DNA of 64,000 bases from Sphingobacterium sp. (GCA_031286695.1 JAITTY010000010.1:248001-312000); one strand, 5' to 3'; positions 26,056 through 34,967 are shown, counted from the first letter of the stretch. A program made the numbers and translations. Notes: a model not told the origin generated them from the sequence alone.

Positions 26056-27411
26056 ATGAAAAAAATCTTAACAGTAGCAAGCGTATGCGCAATCGCATTA
26101 GCTTCTTGTAACAAAGACAACGTAGGACCTAATTCAGATTTGAATGCTGGTTTGCCAAACAAACCTCAGGCAACAATTCCAACAGATGCTGCCGGTATTA
26201 TCACGAAAACAACGCTTTCTGCTGACACAGTATGGAAAATTGACGGTGTGGCATTTGTAAGACCGGGAGCTACATTAACTATTCAAGCTGGTACATATAT
26301 TACCTCTGGAGTAACAAAAGCATATAATGATCAGATCACTGGATTAACACAAAATATCAAAGGTGTTTTAGTCGTGCCAAAGACAGCTAAATTGATCGCC
26401 AATGGTACTGCTGCTGCACCGATCGTGTTTACTTCTCCAAATGCAGCGGGATCTCGTAATCCTGGTGATTTTGGAGGTGTGGTGTTGCTAGGGAATGCAA
26501 CCACAAATCAGGCATCCACAAAGCGAATTGAAGGTATTCCTCAGCCTGTTGGAGTAGATGTAACCTATGGTGGTACAAATGCTGCCGATAATTCTGGTTC
26601 ATTGAAATACGTGCGTATTGAATTTGCTGGTTATAATTTAACTGCTGACAATGAGATTAATGGATTGACTTTAGGTGGTGTTGGTACTGGTACTACGTTG
26701 GAAAATATACAGGTATCTTGGGGTAAAGATGATGGATTTGAATTCTTTGGGGGTACTGTCAATGCGAAATACTTAGTTGCATTATCGAATGACGATGATG
26801 ACTTTGATTTCGATCATGGATACACCGGAACAATTCAATATGCTTTATCATTAAAGGATCCTAATTCAACAAATAGCACATCAAGTGGTAGCTCGGATTC
26901 AAATGGATTGGAGTCTGATAATGAGGGTACAGCACCCTATTCAGCTACTCCTAAAACTCGCCCGGTATTGAAAAACTTTACGTTCTTAGGGATCAAGGAT
27001 GCTACTGTGGCTAATACAAAACTGAAATTTGGTAACCGTTGGAGAAGAGCATCTGAATATGATATTCAAAACTCCATTATCGCTGGTTATACAACAGGCG
27101 CAGCATTCCAAGATGGCGCAACAGGTACTTTTACAGGTAATGTTGTACACGCTTATAGTGCAGCTTTCAGTGGTGCTACACCAACAGGAAACCAAACAAA
27201 TGTTTCGGCGGATGCAACAACGTATTTGAAATTAGCTGGTGGTGTTAATATTTTCTATTCAACAGGGACTACATTTAATCCTGCTTTCTTAAGACCATCG
27301 TCAACTTCACCTGCATATGGTGATGGAAGTACAACTTATAAAGGTGCATTCCATCCGACAAACGCTCCTTGGACTGCAACCTGGACGCAATTTGCTCCAA
27401 AAACTTATTAA
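26056..27411 (+). CDS. Beta-helix surface lipoprotein (system B)
   Basis: A 451-residue lipoprotein (lipobox LASC, lipid on C18), paralogous to the one at 10228. Shared blocks are NSGSLKYVRIEFAG, DNEINGLTLGGVG and FGGTVNAK, plus the acidic cluster NDDDDFDFDHGY. The N-terminal repeats (ATLTIQAGTYIT, GDFGGVVLLGN) suit a right-handed beta helix. It lies 220 bp after the STN receptor, matching the gene order in system A. The two copies differ most in the linker after the lipid anchor and in the C-terminal third, where ligand choice may be set. Function is inferred only from context. Confidence 0.75.
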   Translation: MKKILTVASVCAIALASCNKDNVGPNSDLNAGLPNKPQATIPTDAAGIITKTTLSADTVWKIDGVAFVRPGATLTIQAGTYITSGVTKAYNDQITGLTQNIKGVLVVPKTAKLIANGTAAAPIVFTSPNAAGSRNPGDFGGVVLLGNATTNQASTKRIEGIPQPVGVDVTYGGTNAADNSGSLKYVRIEFAGYNLTADNEINGLTLGGVGTGTTLENIQVSWGKDDGFEFFGGTVNAKYLVALSNDDDDFDFDHGYTGTIQYALSLKDPNSTNSTSSGSSDSNGLESDNEGTAPYSATPKTRPVLKNFTFLGIKDATVANTKLKFGNRWRRASEYDIQNSIIAGYTTGAAFQDGATGTFTGNVVHAYSAAFSGATPTGNQTNVSADATTYLKLAGGVNIFYSTGTTFNPAFLRPSSTSPAYGDGSTTYKGAFHPTNAPWTATWTQFAPKTY

Positions 27412-27428
27412 TATTGATTATTTAATTG

Positions 27429-27452
27429 AGTGAGCCATTTCTATGGCTCACT
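27429..27452 (+). terminator. Hairpin after the system B lipoprotein
   Basis: A 10-bp perfect stem (AGTGAGCCAT / ATGGCTCACT) with loop TTCT is followed by a T-rich stretch. It starts 18 nt after the stop codon, and it argues against a GTG start at 27430 for the next gene. Confidence 0.75.
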
Positions 27453-27468
27453 TCTTTATCCTTTATAT

Positions 27469-28275
27469 ATGATTAGAAATTTAGTTCTCTATTTTATTGC
27501 CCTTTGGGTTGGATCGTTGTTGTCTTCCTGCCAAAAAGGCGAACCTGTTTTAGAAACGGAAGAATTGGCTCGGATTGCTTTTAAAACCTATGGCACTGTG
27601 TCAGTAGATGTAAAAAGAGTAACGGTAGATGGAAAAGCAGCTAATCAAAGCAATACTAATTTTATTTTTATACGAAATAAAGATGCCGATTCTTCATTGG
27701 TCGTTGCGTATGATAGCAAGGATCAGGTTGTCCTAGAACAACGTCTCGCCCTCAAGTCAGGGTTAAATACTTTTGGTGTGCATAGCAAAAGTCCCATTGA
27801 TCCTTCACTCGTTGTCGGGCCAAACCCCTTAGGAGATGATGTCGAATCGATTCCGGGTGTGAGGCAGGTAAAGATATTAAATTATAACCAGACGATTTCA
27901 CCAAATGGCGAGCCGATTCGATTGGCGATTTATCAAGGTAAACCTGTGTTTGATGAAAGTTGGGGAATGGATTTGGTCAGATATGACGAAACTCCGATCC
28001 TGATTACTGGGTTGATATCGGATAAAATCCCCGAAGAATTTATTAAAATACCAGTTGACCCCTATTTTCCAGCAAAGGCGCAGGTATTGGACAAGGATTC
28101 AAAACCAATCCTTATCGATGGACAGAAGGTCTATCTGTTTTTTTTCTTTACGGTAGAAGACATAGGTATTGTATACTTCCCCCAAAAGGAACCCGATGCA
28201 TATTTTGATGTTGATGCGGTGTCGGATATCGGTGGAATCGGTTTTGCCTTGGATGCGGTTTGGTTAAAAAAATAA
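27469..28275 (+). CDS. Lipoprotein of unknown function in system B
   Basis: A 268-residue protein. I choose the ATG that starts MIRNLVLYF, because it gives a proper SPII signal (LLSSC, lipid on C21); the longer frame from GTG runs through a terminator hairpin. The mature part is mostly beta strand with two FFF-type hydrophobic runs (LFFFFTVEDIGIVYFP) and looks like repeated immunoglobulin-like or barrel-like sheets. I do not recognise a family. It is 57 bp after the beta-helix lipoprotein gene, so it may be a third surface component of system B, with no counterpart in system A except perhaps the small lipoprotein at 11791. Confidence 0.7.
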   Translation: MIRNLVLYFIALWVGSLLSSCQKGEPVLETEELARIAFKTYGTVSVDVKRVTVDGKAANQSNTNFIFIRNKDADSSLVVAYDSKDQVVLEQRLALKSGLNTFGVHSKSPIDPSLVVGPNPLGDDVESIPGVRQVKILNYNQTISPNGEPIRLAIYQGKPVFDESWGMDLVRYDETPILITGLISDKIPEEFIKIPVDPYFPAKAQVLDKDSKPILIDGQKVYLFFFFTVEDIGIVYFPQKEPDAYFDVDAVSDIGGIGFALDAVWLKK

Positions 28276-28344
28276 AATGATTTAGAGGAAATATTGTGAA
28301 GTTAATAACTACTTTGTAGTTAAATCAATTATCATAAATTCATC

Positions 28345-28662
28345 ATGAAAGGGATCAATGCTATAAAACATCGTAATTTATTTGCTATCTCCCTGAAAAT
28401 TCAGGGAGATGTAGATCATGCCATTGATGCTGCTGCGCTGCTAGCTTTACGGAATGAAATGGCGGAGCTGAATGAACTTTATAGGCAATATAGGGAACTA
28501 CTGCAACAGTTGGAAGAACTAGTACGAGAATACGAATCGAAGGAACGGACCATCCGCTCCGAAATTTTGTCTCGTCCTCTTCGTAAGTTGGTCAAAAATG
28601 GACAGACTGGAGCTGATTTGCGTATGCTTATTACTTCATTAAATTCCTGTGCACATGGGTGA
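28345..28662 (+). CDS. Short coiled-coil protein of unknown function
   Basis: A 105-residue protein with ATG start and no signal peptide. The middle (about 30-75) is strongly helical and rich in Leu, Glu, Arg and Gln (YRQYRELLQQLEELVREYE), consistent with a coiled coil. The N-terminal section AISLKIQGDVDHAIDAAAL could be a short beta-alpha unit. It ends 2 bp from the stop of the convergent S41 peptidase gene with no terminator between, so the two transcripts must overlap. I do not recognise a family, and a real gene is likely but not certain. Confidence 0.55.
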   Translation: MKGINAIKHRNLFAISLKIQGDVDHAIDAAALLALRNEMAELNELYRQYRELLQQLEELVREYESKERTIRSEILSRPLRKLVKNGQTGADLRMLITSLNSCAHG

Positions 28663-28664
28663 AT

Positions 28665-30023
28665 CTATTTATCGGATTTGCCCTGTGCGCTTACTTCAAT
28701 AGGTATTGCCTGATAGCTGCTGCCTATATATTGTGGCAACACAAGGTTTGTTTTGCCTGCGTTATTGACAGCGCCTTTAGCCAAGATATTTTTAACATTG
28801 ACGGTTTGTAATACCTCCTGAATCAAGGGATCCTTCGTATCACCTATGGGAACTAAAGGGAGGGAAGAAAATTCATCGGTTACCTTTTGCGGGATAATTC
28901 CGTTATTGTAATTTCCTTGATCAGCCTTGTTATAAATTTTGTAAATCATGGGGATCAAATGCCAGGCCCGTTCGGTACCTCGGATATCTTCTGGAGTTAC
29001 TATTGTTGTTGAGGCCATATCTTTACCGAATGTTTTGTCACCGACTTGAATGATTTCTACATAAGGTTTCAGTCCATTGATTAGCATTTCGGCTGCAGAG
29101 GCTGTATTTGGGCCTGTCAGCATATAAATTTTCTTCAGATGTAAACCTTGCTTTAATACCTCATCTGCTGTGAAAGAATAGCCATCGGGCTGTCTTTGCA
29201 GCGCAGCTGCAAAGCTATCTTCTCTATTTTTGAGGTTTTTGTTGCCTTGGTATTTGGCAAAAATGTCATTTTCTTTGATATCTGCCAATAAGAGTGCACA
29301 AAACGCGGCAAAAGCAACCTGACCGCCGGGATTGTAACGTAAATCGACAATAAGCTCCTGCACCTCTTGGGACTTGAAATTTTGGATTGCTTCCAATAAT
29401 GAATATGACCCACTAAAGTCAAATTGACTTAAAAACATATAGCCTACTGTGGGGGAGGAGGAGATGAGTTTAGCGGTATAGAGGACGGGCTGCGAAATGT
29501 AGGAAGAAGGCAGATGAAATATTTTACCATCATTTCGAGTCAGATGCATTGCCGGTAAAAGCAAGGATTTGCTTAGTAGCGATTTCAGGTTGCTGTGGTC
29601 GATAGGCTCGTCGTTGATGTGGCTTATGCTGTCTCCCCGCTTGAGTCCCATTAGATCCCCTTCACTGAAAGGGACCACTTGGGTGACCAGTTGGATGGTT
29701 TCTGACTGATTTTGTAATTGCACCATATCGAACCCAAAAGTGTTCGTCAGGGTATTGCCATAGGTGTCGCTGTTGAGTGTCTGTAATATGCTGGAATAAT
29801 GGTCATCTTTAAATAAGAGACTTTTAAAAAATAGATCTGGAGCTTGTTGGTAATCGTTTTTTTGTGTGATTTTTTCGTTCCAGTAATAATATTGCCGCAT
29901 TTGTGCCATTGTCCATTCATTGATCGTTTCATTTGATCCTGGTTCGTTCAATGGTGGATCTTTTTCACAAGAGGAAAAGATCAACGAAAAGATAGTCAAA
30001 ACAAGAGCTTGTGGTTTACGCAT
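28665..30023 (-). CDS. S41-family (tail-specific protease-like) lipoprotein peptidase
   Basis: A 452-residue lipoprotein (lipobox FSSC, lipid on C19). A PDZ-like region (about 105-165: FSEGDLMGLKRGDSISHIN) precedes the S41 domain with LIVDLRYNPGGQVAFA, the probable nucleophile Ser in TGPNTASAAEMLINGL and the lysine in VGDKTFGKDMAS. These fit the Ser-Lys dyad of C-terminal processing peptidases. It should act in the periplasm or on the outer membrane. Its preference cannot be inferred. Relatives in this phylum often occur beside surface nutrient systems, but this gene is convergent with system B and is not part of that operon. Confidence 0.88.
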   Translation of the reverse strand: MRKPQALVLTIFSLIFSSCEKDPPLNEPGSNETINEWTMAQMRQYYYWNEKITQKNDYQQAPDLFFKSLLFKDDHYSSILQTLNSDTYGNTLTNTFGFDMVQLQNQSETIQLVTQVVPFSEGDLMGLKRGDSISHINDEPIDHSNLKSLLSKSLLLPAMHLTRNDGKIFHLPSSYISQPVLYTAKLISSSPTVGYMFLSQFDFSGSYSLLEAIQNFKSQEVQELIVDLRYNPGGQVAFAAFCALLLADIKENDIFAKYQGNKNLKNREDSFAAALQRQPDGYSFTADEVLKQGLHLKKIYMLTGPNTASAAEMLINGLKPYVEIIQVGDKTFGKDMASTTIVTPEDIRGTERAWHLIPMIYKIYNKADQGNYNNGIIPQKVTDEFSSLPLVPIGDTKDPLIQEVLQTVNVKNILAKGAVNNAGKTNLVLPQYIGSSYQAIPIEVSAQGKSDK

Positions 30024-30167
30024 TTTTTAATTTTGCTTTATTAAAAATACGGATTAAGTTGTTTGTTTTAGAGTTATCTTTTTGTTATTCAAGTATTTAT
30101 TTTATTTAAACAAGGCTTTTTTATAGTGGTTATGGAAATGAAGAGCCGATTGTCTGCTGGAGGAAAC

Positions 30168-30198
30168 AAAAAAGGCATCACTTGACCGTGATGCCTTT
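30168..30198 (-). terminator. Terminator of the downstream OmpA-like gene
   Basis: An 11-bp stem (AAAGGCATCAC / GTGATGCCTTT) with a 6-nt loop. On the minus strand it runs into a run of six T residues, 28 nt after the stop codon of the OmpA-like gene. Confidence 0.88.
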
Positions 30199-30225
30199 GA
30201 CTTGTTATAGATCGAAGAATGTCGA

Positions 30226-31551
30226 TTAATAAAGCGTAAACTCTACGCGACGATTTTGTTGACGACCATCAGCGGTTTTGTTTGATGCAATAGGTTGGTC
30301 AGGACCATATCCTGTAGCTTCAATGCGAGAAGCATTAGCACCTTGAGATACTAAGTATGCTTTTACTGACTCAGCGCGTTCTTTTGATAGGCGCATGTTC
30401 AACTCGCGTGAACCTGTGTTATCTGTGTGACCCGCTAATTTCAAGCTGAAGTTTTTCTCGATTAACAGTTCGGCTACTTTATTCAATGTAGCATATGAAG
30501 TCGGACGTATTGTTGCTTTTCCTAAATCGAATTCTAAGTTTTTGATTGCGTCTGCAACGACTTTTCTGTCAGCTTCTGTCACAACAACCTTTTCAACCAC
30601 TCTAGTTTCGTTTTTCACAACGATTGGACAACCTGCACCGTCTACTTGTACACCTGAAGGTGTGCCTGGACATTTGTCATACTTGTTTGCTACACCATCG
30701 CCATCATCATCTTTCAAGTCACTGTTTAGACCATCCAATTGATTTTGCAGCGCTTGGTTTTTAGCATTTAAAGCATCATTTTGCGCTTTAAGATCATCAT
30801 ATTTTACCGTGTAGTCATTCACTAAAGTAGCGACTGGGTTTGAATTGTTCAATGCAGGTTTGCTGCTGCTACCCAATGCAAATTCTAAGCCACCGTGAAT
30901 GTAAGTAAATAGGTCGTTTTTATATTGGCCGCCTTGAATACCATCGAAGTTTTGGTTAACCCAGTTTAACTGGTACCCAAGTTCAAAGTTGATTCCTTTG
31001 GCAACAGCAAATTTAAGCCCCATGTCCAATGGTACATATATTTTAGAAATACCATCGGCTTCTTGAGAAGTAGAACCTGTTGTCAAGGTTGTTTTGCTGT
31101 TCATGACACCAACACCAATTGACGCATAAGGTTTGATAAAGCTGTTAAAGAATCTCCAATTGGTATTCGCCGCTTGAAACTCTCCAGACAATGCAGCAGA
31201 CCAAGGTGTTTTCGCTTCAAAAGATTGTGTACCATCTTTAAATGCACCACCCGTTTTACCGCCAAAATAGCTAGCCTTAATGCCAAAAGAAGGAGAGATT
31301 TGTTTCTTGATATAAGCACTGTAACCGAGGTTCCAAGCTAGATCATCGTATCCTTCGCGATTAAAACCAGCAATGTTAGTTTGGTTTGTTACCCCAGCAC
31401 CAATACCAATAGACCATGTTCTGTATTGCGTAGCAGGGCCAAATGGGGTTGTCCCTTCAATAGATGATACCTTTGTGCTTTGAGCAATTGCAGAATTGGC
31501 AAATAAGCCTGCAGATGCTAAAGCAAGTGCTAATTGTAATTTTAGTTTCAT
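30226..31551 (-). CDS. OmpA-family outer-membrane protein, copy 1
   Basis: A 441-residue protein with a signal peptide ending SAIAQ, an N-terminal eight-stranded barrel (about 40-230), a coiled linker with DALNAKNQALQNQLD, a thrombospondin type 3-like calcium motif (DDDGDGVANKYDKCPGTP), and a C-terminal OmpA domain (about 330-441) with LAGHTDNTGSRELNMRLSKE, which binds peptidoglycan. It anchors the outer membrane to the cell wall. The gene is the second of a tandem pair, with its own promoter and terminator. Confidence 0.92.
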   Translation of the reverse strand: MKLKLQLALALASAGLFANSAIAQSTKVSSIEGTTPFGPATQYRTWSIGIGAGVTNQTNIAGFNREGYDDLAWNLGYSAYIKKQISPSFGIKASYFGGKTGGAFKDGTQSFEAKTPWSAALSGEFQAANTNWRFFNSFIKPYASIGVGVMNSKTTLTTGSTSQEADGISKIYVPLDMGLKFAVAKGINFELGYQLNWVNQNFDGIQGGQYKNDLFTYIHGGLEFALGSSSKPALNNSNPVATLVNDYTVKYDDLKAQNDALNAKNQALQNQLDGLNSDLKDDDGDGVANKYDKCPGTPSGVQVDGAGCPIVVKNETRVVEKVVVTEADRKVVADAIKNLEFDLGKATIRPTSYATLNKVAELLIEKNFSLKLAGHTDNTGSRELNMRLSKERAESVKAYLVSQGANASRIEATGYGPDQPIASNKTADGRQQNRRVEFTLY

Positions 31552-31577
31552 AGAATTTGTATTTGTAAAAACCGACG

Positions 31578-31609
31578 CAAAAGTAATAGATTGAAAATTA
31601 AATTCACAA
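31578..31609 (-). promoter_or_regulatory. Promoter of OmpA-family gene copy 1
   Basis: The minus strand reads TTG-N21-TACTTTTG, a good match to the Bacteroidota consensus, with the -7 box 26 nt before the start codon. This shows that the second copy is transcribed independently of the first. Confidence 0.75.
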
Positions 31610-31640
31610 TCGATTTGTAGTTAATATATGACAATTGGTA

Positions 31641-31678
31641 AACAAAAAGGTGTTTTTATTTAAAAACACCTTTTTGTT
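31641..31678 (-). terminator. Terminator between the tandem OmpA-like genes
   Basis: A perfect 17-bp stem (arms 31641-31657 and 31662-31678, core AAGGTGTTTTT) with loop ATTT. It has a T-run on the minus strand and ends the transcript of copy 2. Confidence 0.92.
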
Positions 31679-31696
31679 AGTGTAATTTATTAGTTA

Positions 31697-33040
31697 TTAA
31701 TAAAGTGTAAATTCAACACGACGGTTTTGTTGACGACCTGCTGCATTTTTATTGGATGCAATTGGCTGATCTGGACCGTATCCAGTTGCTTCAATGCGCG
31801 AGGCATTTGCACCTTGTGATACTAAGTACGCTTTAACAGACTCCGCACGTTCTTTTGATAAACGCATATTTAGTTCACGCGAACCTGTATTGTCGGTGTG
31901 ACCAGCTAGTTTTAAGCTGAAGTTTTTCTCAATCAATAATGCAGCAACTTTGTTCAATGTTGCATACGAAGTAGAACGAATAGTTGCTTTGCCTAAATCG
32001 AATTCCAGGTTCTTAATTGCTTCAGCAACAACTTTTCTGTCTGCTTCAGTAACCACAACTTTCTCTACAACTTTAGTCTCGTTTTTCACAACAATTGGAC
32101 AACCTGATCCGTCAACCTGAACACCTGAAGGGGTACCCGGACATTTATCATATTTATTTGCTACACCATCGCCGTCATCATCTTTTAGATCATTGTTCAA
32201 TCCATCCAATTGACCTTGTAAAGCTTGGTTTTTAGCATTCAATGCATCATTTTGAGCTTTTAGATCATCGTATTTTACTGTATAGTCATTCACAAGGGTT
32301 GCGACAGGATTTGAGTTATTCAATGCAGGTTTACTGCTGCTGCCCAATGCGAACTCTAAGCCGGCATGTGCGTAAGTAAATAAGTCATTTTTGTATTGTT
32401 GTGGCGGAGTTGTATTGTAACGATTGTCAAATCGTTGGTTCGCCCAATTCAATTGATAACCCAATTCAAAGTTAATGCCTTTGGCAACAGCGAATTTCAA
32501 ACCAAAATCTGCAGGTACAAAGATTTTGGAATAGGAATCACCATATTCACCTTTGTTACCACCAGCAATTGCAGCAGTTTCAGCATTCATTACCCCAACA
32601 CCAATCGATGCATAAGGTTTGATAAAACTGTTGAAAAACCTCCAATTCGTATTGGCTGCTAAAAACTCACCCGATAAGGCAACTGACCAAGGGGTTTTGG
32701 TTTCGAATCCAGTTTGCTTGTCACTATTATCATACCCAGCTGTCTTTCCGCCAAAATAAGTTGCTTTCAATCCGAAAGATGGTGAAATTTGCTTTTTGAT
32801 ATAGGCACTGTACCCTAAATTCCAATCTAATTTATCATAACCACCATTGTTAAACTTAGCGATGTTCTGCAAGCTTGTTACACCGGCTCCTACACCGATG
32901 GACCAAGTTCTATATTGTGTTGCGGAACCTAATGGAGTTGTGCCTTCAATTGATGCTTCTTTTGTGCTTTGTGCAAAGGACGCGGTGGATAAAATTCCTG
33001 CCGCAACAAGTAATCCTGATTTTTTAAGGCTAATTTTCAT
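31697..33040 (-). CDS. OmpA-family outer-membrane protein, copy 2
   Basis: A 447-residue paralogue of the next gene, with the same order: signal peptide ending SFAQ, barrel, coiled linker, type 3 calcium motif and OmpA peptidoglycan-binding domain. From about residue 240 onward the two proteins are almost identical, while the barrel loops differ by small insertions (for example an extra YNTTPPQQ segment). At DNA level the two 3' halves differ at many third codon positions, so the likeness reflects selection on the protein, not a fresh duplication. The pair may let the cell swap surface loops while keeping the cell-wall anchor. Confidence 0.92.
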   Translation of the reverse strand: MKISLKKSGLLVAAGILSTASFAQSTKEASIEGTTPLGSATQYRTWSIGVGAGVTSLQNIAKFNNGGYDKLDWNLGYSAYIKKQISPSFGLKATYFGGKTAGYDNSDKQTGFETKTPWSVALSGEFLAANTNWRFFNSFIKPYASIGVGVMNAETAAIAGGNKGEYGDSYSKIFVPADFGLKFAVAKGINFELGYQLNWANQRFDNRYNTTPPQQYKNDLFTYAHAGLEFALGSSSKPALNNSNPVATLVNDYTVKYDDLKAQNDALNAKNQALQGQLDGLNNDLKDDDGDGVANKYDKCPGTPSGVQVDGSGCPIVVKNETKVVEKVVVTEADRKVVAEAIKNLEFDLGKATIRSTSYATLNKVAALLIEKNFSLKLAGHTDNTGSRELNMRLSKERAESVKAYLVSQGANASRIEATGYGPDQPIASNKNAAGRQQNRRVEFTLY

Positions 33041-33130
33041 AATGTGTGTTTGTAAAATTATCTACTATAATACTGTTGTTAAATTAACTCACTGAACACT
33101 CTTGCAATAAATTTGCCAAAAATTATTTGG

Positions 33131-33973
33131 TTACTCTACACGTCCGAAAAAGTTTGGCACCTCAATTTCAAAAGCCAGATGCTTAACAATATTTTCGGTA
33201 AAAATGTTTTGGAAAAAAGTTTTTCTACTTTTTGTGATCAAAATAACATCAATATCTTCATCCCGAATAATGGTATGAATACCGTTAGCAATATTTTCGC
33301 GGGAGCCTGCAAAATAACTTGGTGACTTAACGATGTAAGAAATATCCTCTATCCCGGTTTCAGTAATGATCTGTTTGATCCAGTTTTCAAGTTTGTTTCC
33401 TAATATATTGATTTCTAGTTCGTTTTTATTGATATGGATAAGTTGTAGGTGAAAATTTTTTCCATACAATGGTATCGCTTGTTTAAGCACTTCAAGTTCT
33501 CCGGGTTTGAAATTTGTCAATAAAGCAATGTTATCATTTTTAAATTTTACAGCGTTTTTCGGGACTGCTAAAACAGGTATTTTAGACTCTTTAATGACGT
33601 CATATGTATTGCTTCCGATCAAGACAGATTCAAGTCCGGTGACTCCTTTTGTTCCCATAATTACCGTTTGGTACGTCTCTTTTATCTCTTGTTTTTCCAA
33701 TGTTTCGGCTAAAATACCGTTGGCAAATAACGTAGAAATTTTAAGCGAAGGATATTCCTGTAGAAGTTCCGCTACAAGCTTTTCCATTTTATGGCGAGCT
33801 TCTCCCTCGGTAGGGTCCACTAAATGCTTCGCATTTGCAAACTTATTGATATGCGAAGTAAACGAATGAAAAAGTGTAATCTCATCATTTGATATGGCTG
33901 CGATTTGAGCAGCATAAAATGCGGCAACTCGTGCATTTTCGGAATAATCTACTGGTATTAATAGTTTAGACAT
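33131..33973 (-). CDS. Universal stress protein, two Usp domains (second gene)
   Basis: A 280-residue cytoplasmic protein with two fused Usp folds. The first domain has the ATP-binding-type loop VIMGTKGVTGLESVLIGSNT (G-2x-G-9x-G-S/T). The second domain (about 150-280) is degenerate and lacks a clear loop, ending with ITKSRKTFFQNIF. It lies 10 bp behind another protein of the same layout. Usp proteins modulate survival under energy or oxidative stress; the precise role here is not known. Confidence 0.9.
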   Translation of the reverse strand: MSKLLIPVDYSENARVAAFYAAQIAAISNDEITLFHSFTSHINKFANAKHLVDPTEGEARHKMEKLVAELLQEYPSLKISTLFANGILAETLEKQEIKETYQTVIMGTKGVTGLESVLIGSNTYDVIKESKIPVLAVPKNAVKFKNDNIALLTNFKPGELEVLKQAIPLYGKNFHLQLIHINKNELEINILGNKLENWIKQIITETGIEDISYIVKSPSYFAGSRENIANGIHTIIRDEDIDVILITKSRKTFFQNIFTENIVKHLAFEIEVPNFFGRVE

Positions 33974-33983
33974 GGCTATAGGA

Positions 33984-34832
33984 TTATGCTTTAGTGAAAA
34001 ATATTGGAACTAATGGATGACTAAATAATGCTTTTGCAACTGATCGGGTAAAAACACGTTCAAAGAATGATTTTCTCGATCGTGTCACCAAAAGTATTTT
34101 GATCTTTTCTTCATGGATCATCTCATTAATGACTTCGGGAACCGTATCTAGGTCCTCAATATCACCCTGTATAGAGTCGACTTCTATGGCAATATTGGTC
34201 ACGCCAATATATTTTTTGATCTTATATTTCCATACTTCAAGTTTATCTTCGATCCTATTTTCTGATGAATGATCGTAATGAACATGCATCAGTTTTAGTT
34301 CAAAGTCTTTGCCGATGATGTTGACAAAATCCTGTACTGTTTGTACTTCTTCTTCTTTAAAATTGGAAAGTAAGCCAACTTTGTCGATTGGTGTAAAGGA
34401 AGCTTCAGTTGGAATAGCCATGACAGGTATTTTGGCTTTTTTGCTAATGACATAGGTGGTGCTGCCAATAAGCTGACTATCATCGTTGGTGATCCCTTTA
34501 GTCCCCATAATGACAAAATCAAATCGATCTGGGGTGGCAAGTTCCGGTAGCGTTTCTGTAATCATGCCACGCTCACATTGTGTTGTTACCTCAATCGCAG
34601 GATGCTTTAATTTTATCGATTCTGCAAGATTCTTGATAAGGACGTCAGCTTTGAATGTTGGAGAGTTGGCTTCGTTGTAGCCATTTTCCTCCTCAAACAC
34701 TGCTGAAGCTGAAGTGTAATTGTGATAAAGATGGAGTGAATACCCCTTTTCGAGGGCAAGGTCCACAGCGTAATTTACAGCATTATTAGAATGAGCCGAA
34801 AAATCTACCGGTAGTAGAATGTTTTTTTTCAT
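33984..34832 (-). CDS. Universal stress protein, two Usp domains (first gene)
   Basis: A 282-residue protein built like its downstream neighbour. Domain 1 keeps the nucleotide loop (VIMGTKGITNDDSQLIGSTT); domain 2 is diverged and ends with LVTRSRKSFFERVF, a segment also seen in the neighbour (ITKSRKTFFQNIF). The two genes are clearly paralogous and share an operon. The promoter is about 105 nt upstream and overlaps a 13-bp palindrome, which suggests control by a dimeric regulator that could sense growth or oxygen status. Confidence 0.9.
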   Translation of the reverse strand: MKKNILLPVDFSAHSNNAVNYAVDLALEKGYSLHLYHNYTSASAVFEEENGYNEANSPTFKADVLIKNLAESIKLKHPAIEVTTQCERGMITETLPELATPDRFDFVIMGTKGITNDDSQLIGSTTYVISKKAKIPVMAIPTEASFTPIDKVGLLSNFKEEEVQTVQDFVNIIGKDFELKLMHVHYDHSSENRIEDKLEVWKYKIKKYIGVTNIAIEVDSIQGDIEDLDTVPEVINEMIHEEKIKILLVTRSRKSFFERVFTRSVAKALFSHPLVPIFFTKA

Positions 34833-34936
34833 TAGAAGGAATTTAATCTACAAAATCTAATCTTAATTATTTTGCACTTAGGGAATGTGTCTGAAAGTAG
34901 GCTAAATTCCCTATTTTACTATCAAATGTAATAAAA

Positions 34937-34967
34937 CAAATGTAATTGTGAATGACCTTAGGTCAAA
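34937..34967 (-). promoter_or_regulatory. Promoter of the universal stress operon
   Basis: The minus strand reads TTTG-N19-TACATTTG, matching the Bacteroidota consensus fully. A second CAAATGTA box lies 14 nt further on (34923-34930) and may be a second start region. Confidence 0.8.
34953..34965. promoter_or_regulatory. 13-bp palindrome at the usp promoter
   Basis: TGACCT-T-AGGTCA is a perfect 6-1-6 palindrome. It lies in the spacer and touches the -33 box, so a bound dimer would change promoter use. It resembles but does not match the spacing of Crp/Fnr-family sites. Confidence 0.55.

Noticed and set aside
27430..27468. GTG-initiated N-terminal extension of the system B lipoprotein
   Set aside because: It would be translated from inside a terminator hairpin and would spoil the SPII signal; the ATG at 27469 gives a normal lipobox.
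33507..33869. 120-residue plus-strand frame opposite the second usp gene
   Set aside because: The minus strand holds a clear Usp gene with its ATP-binding motif; the opposite frame has no recognisable domain.
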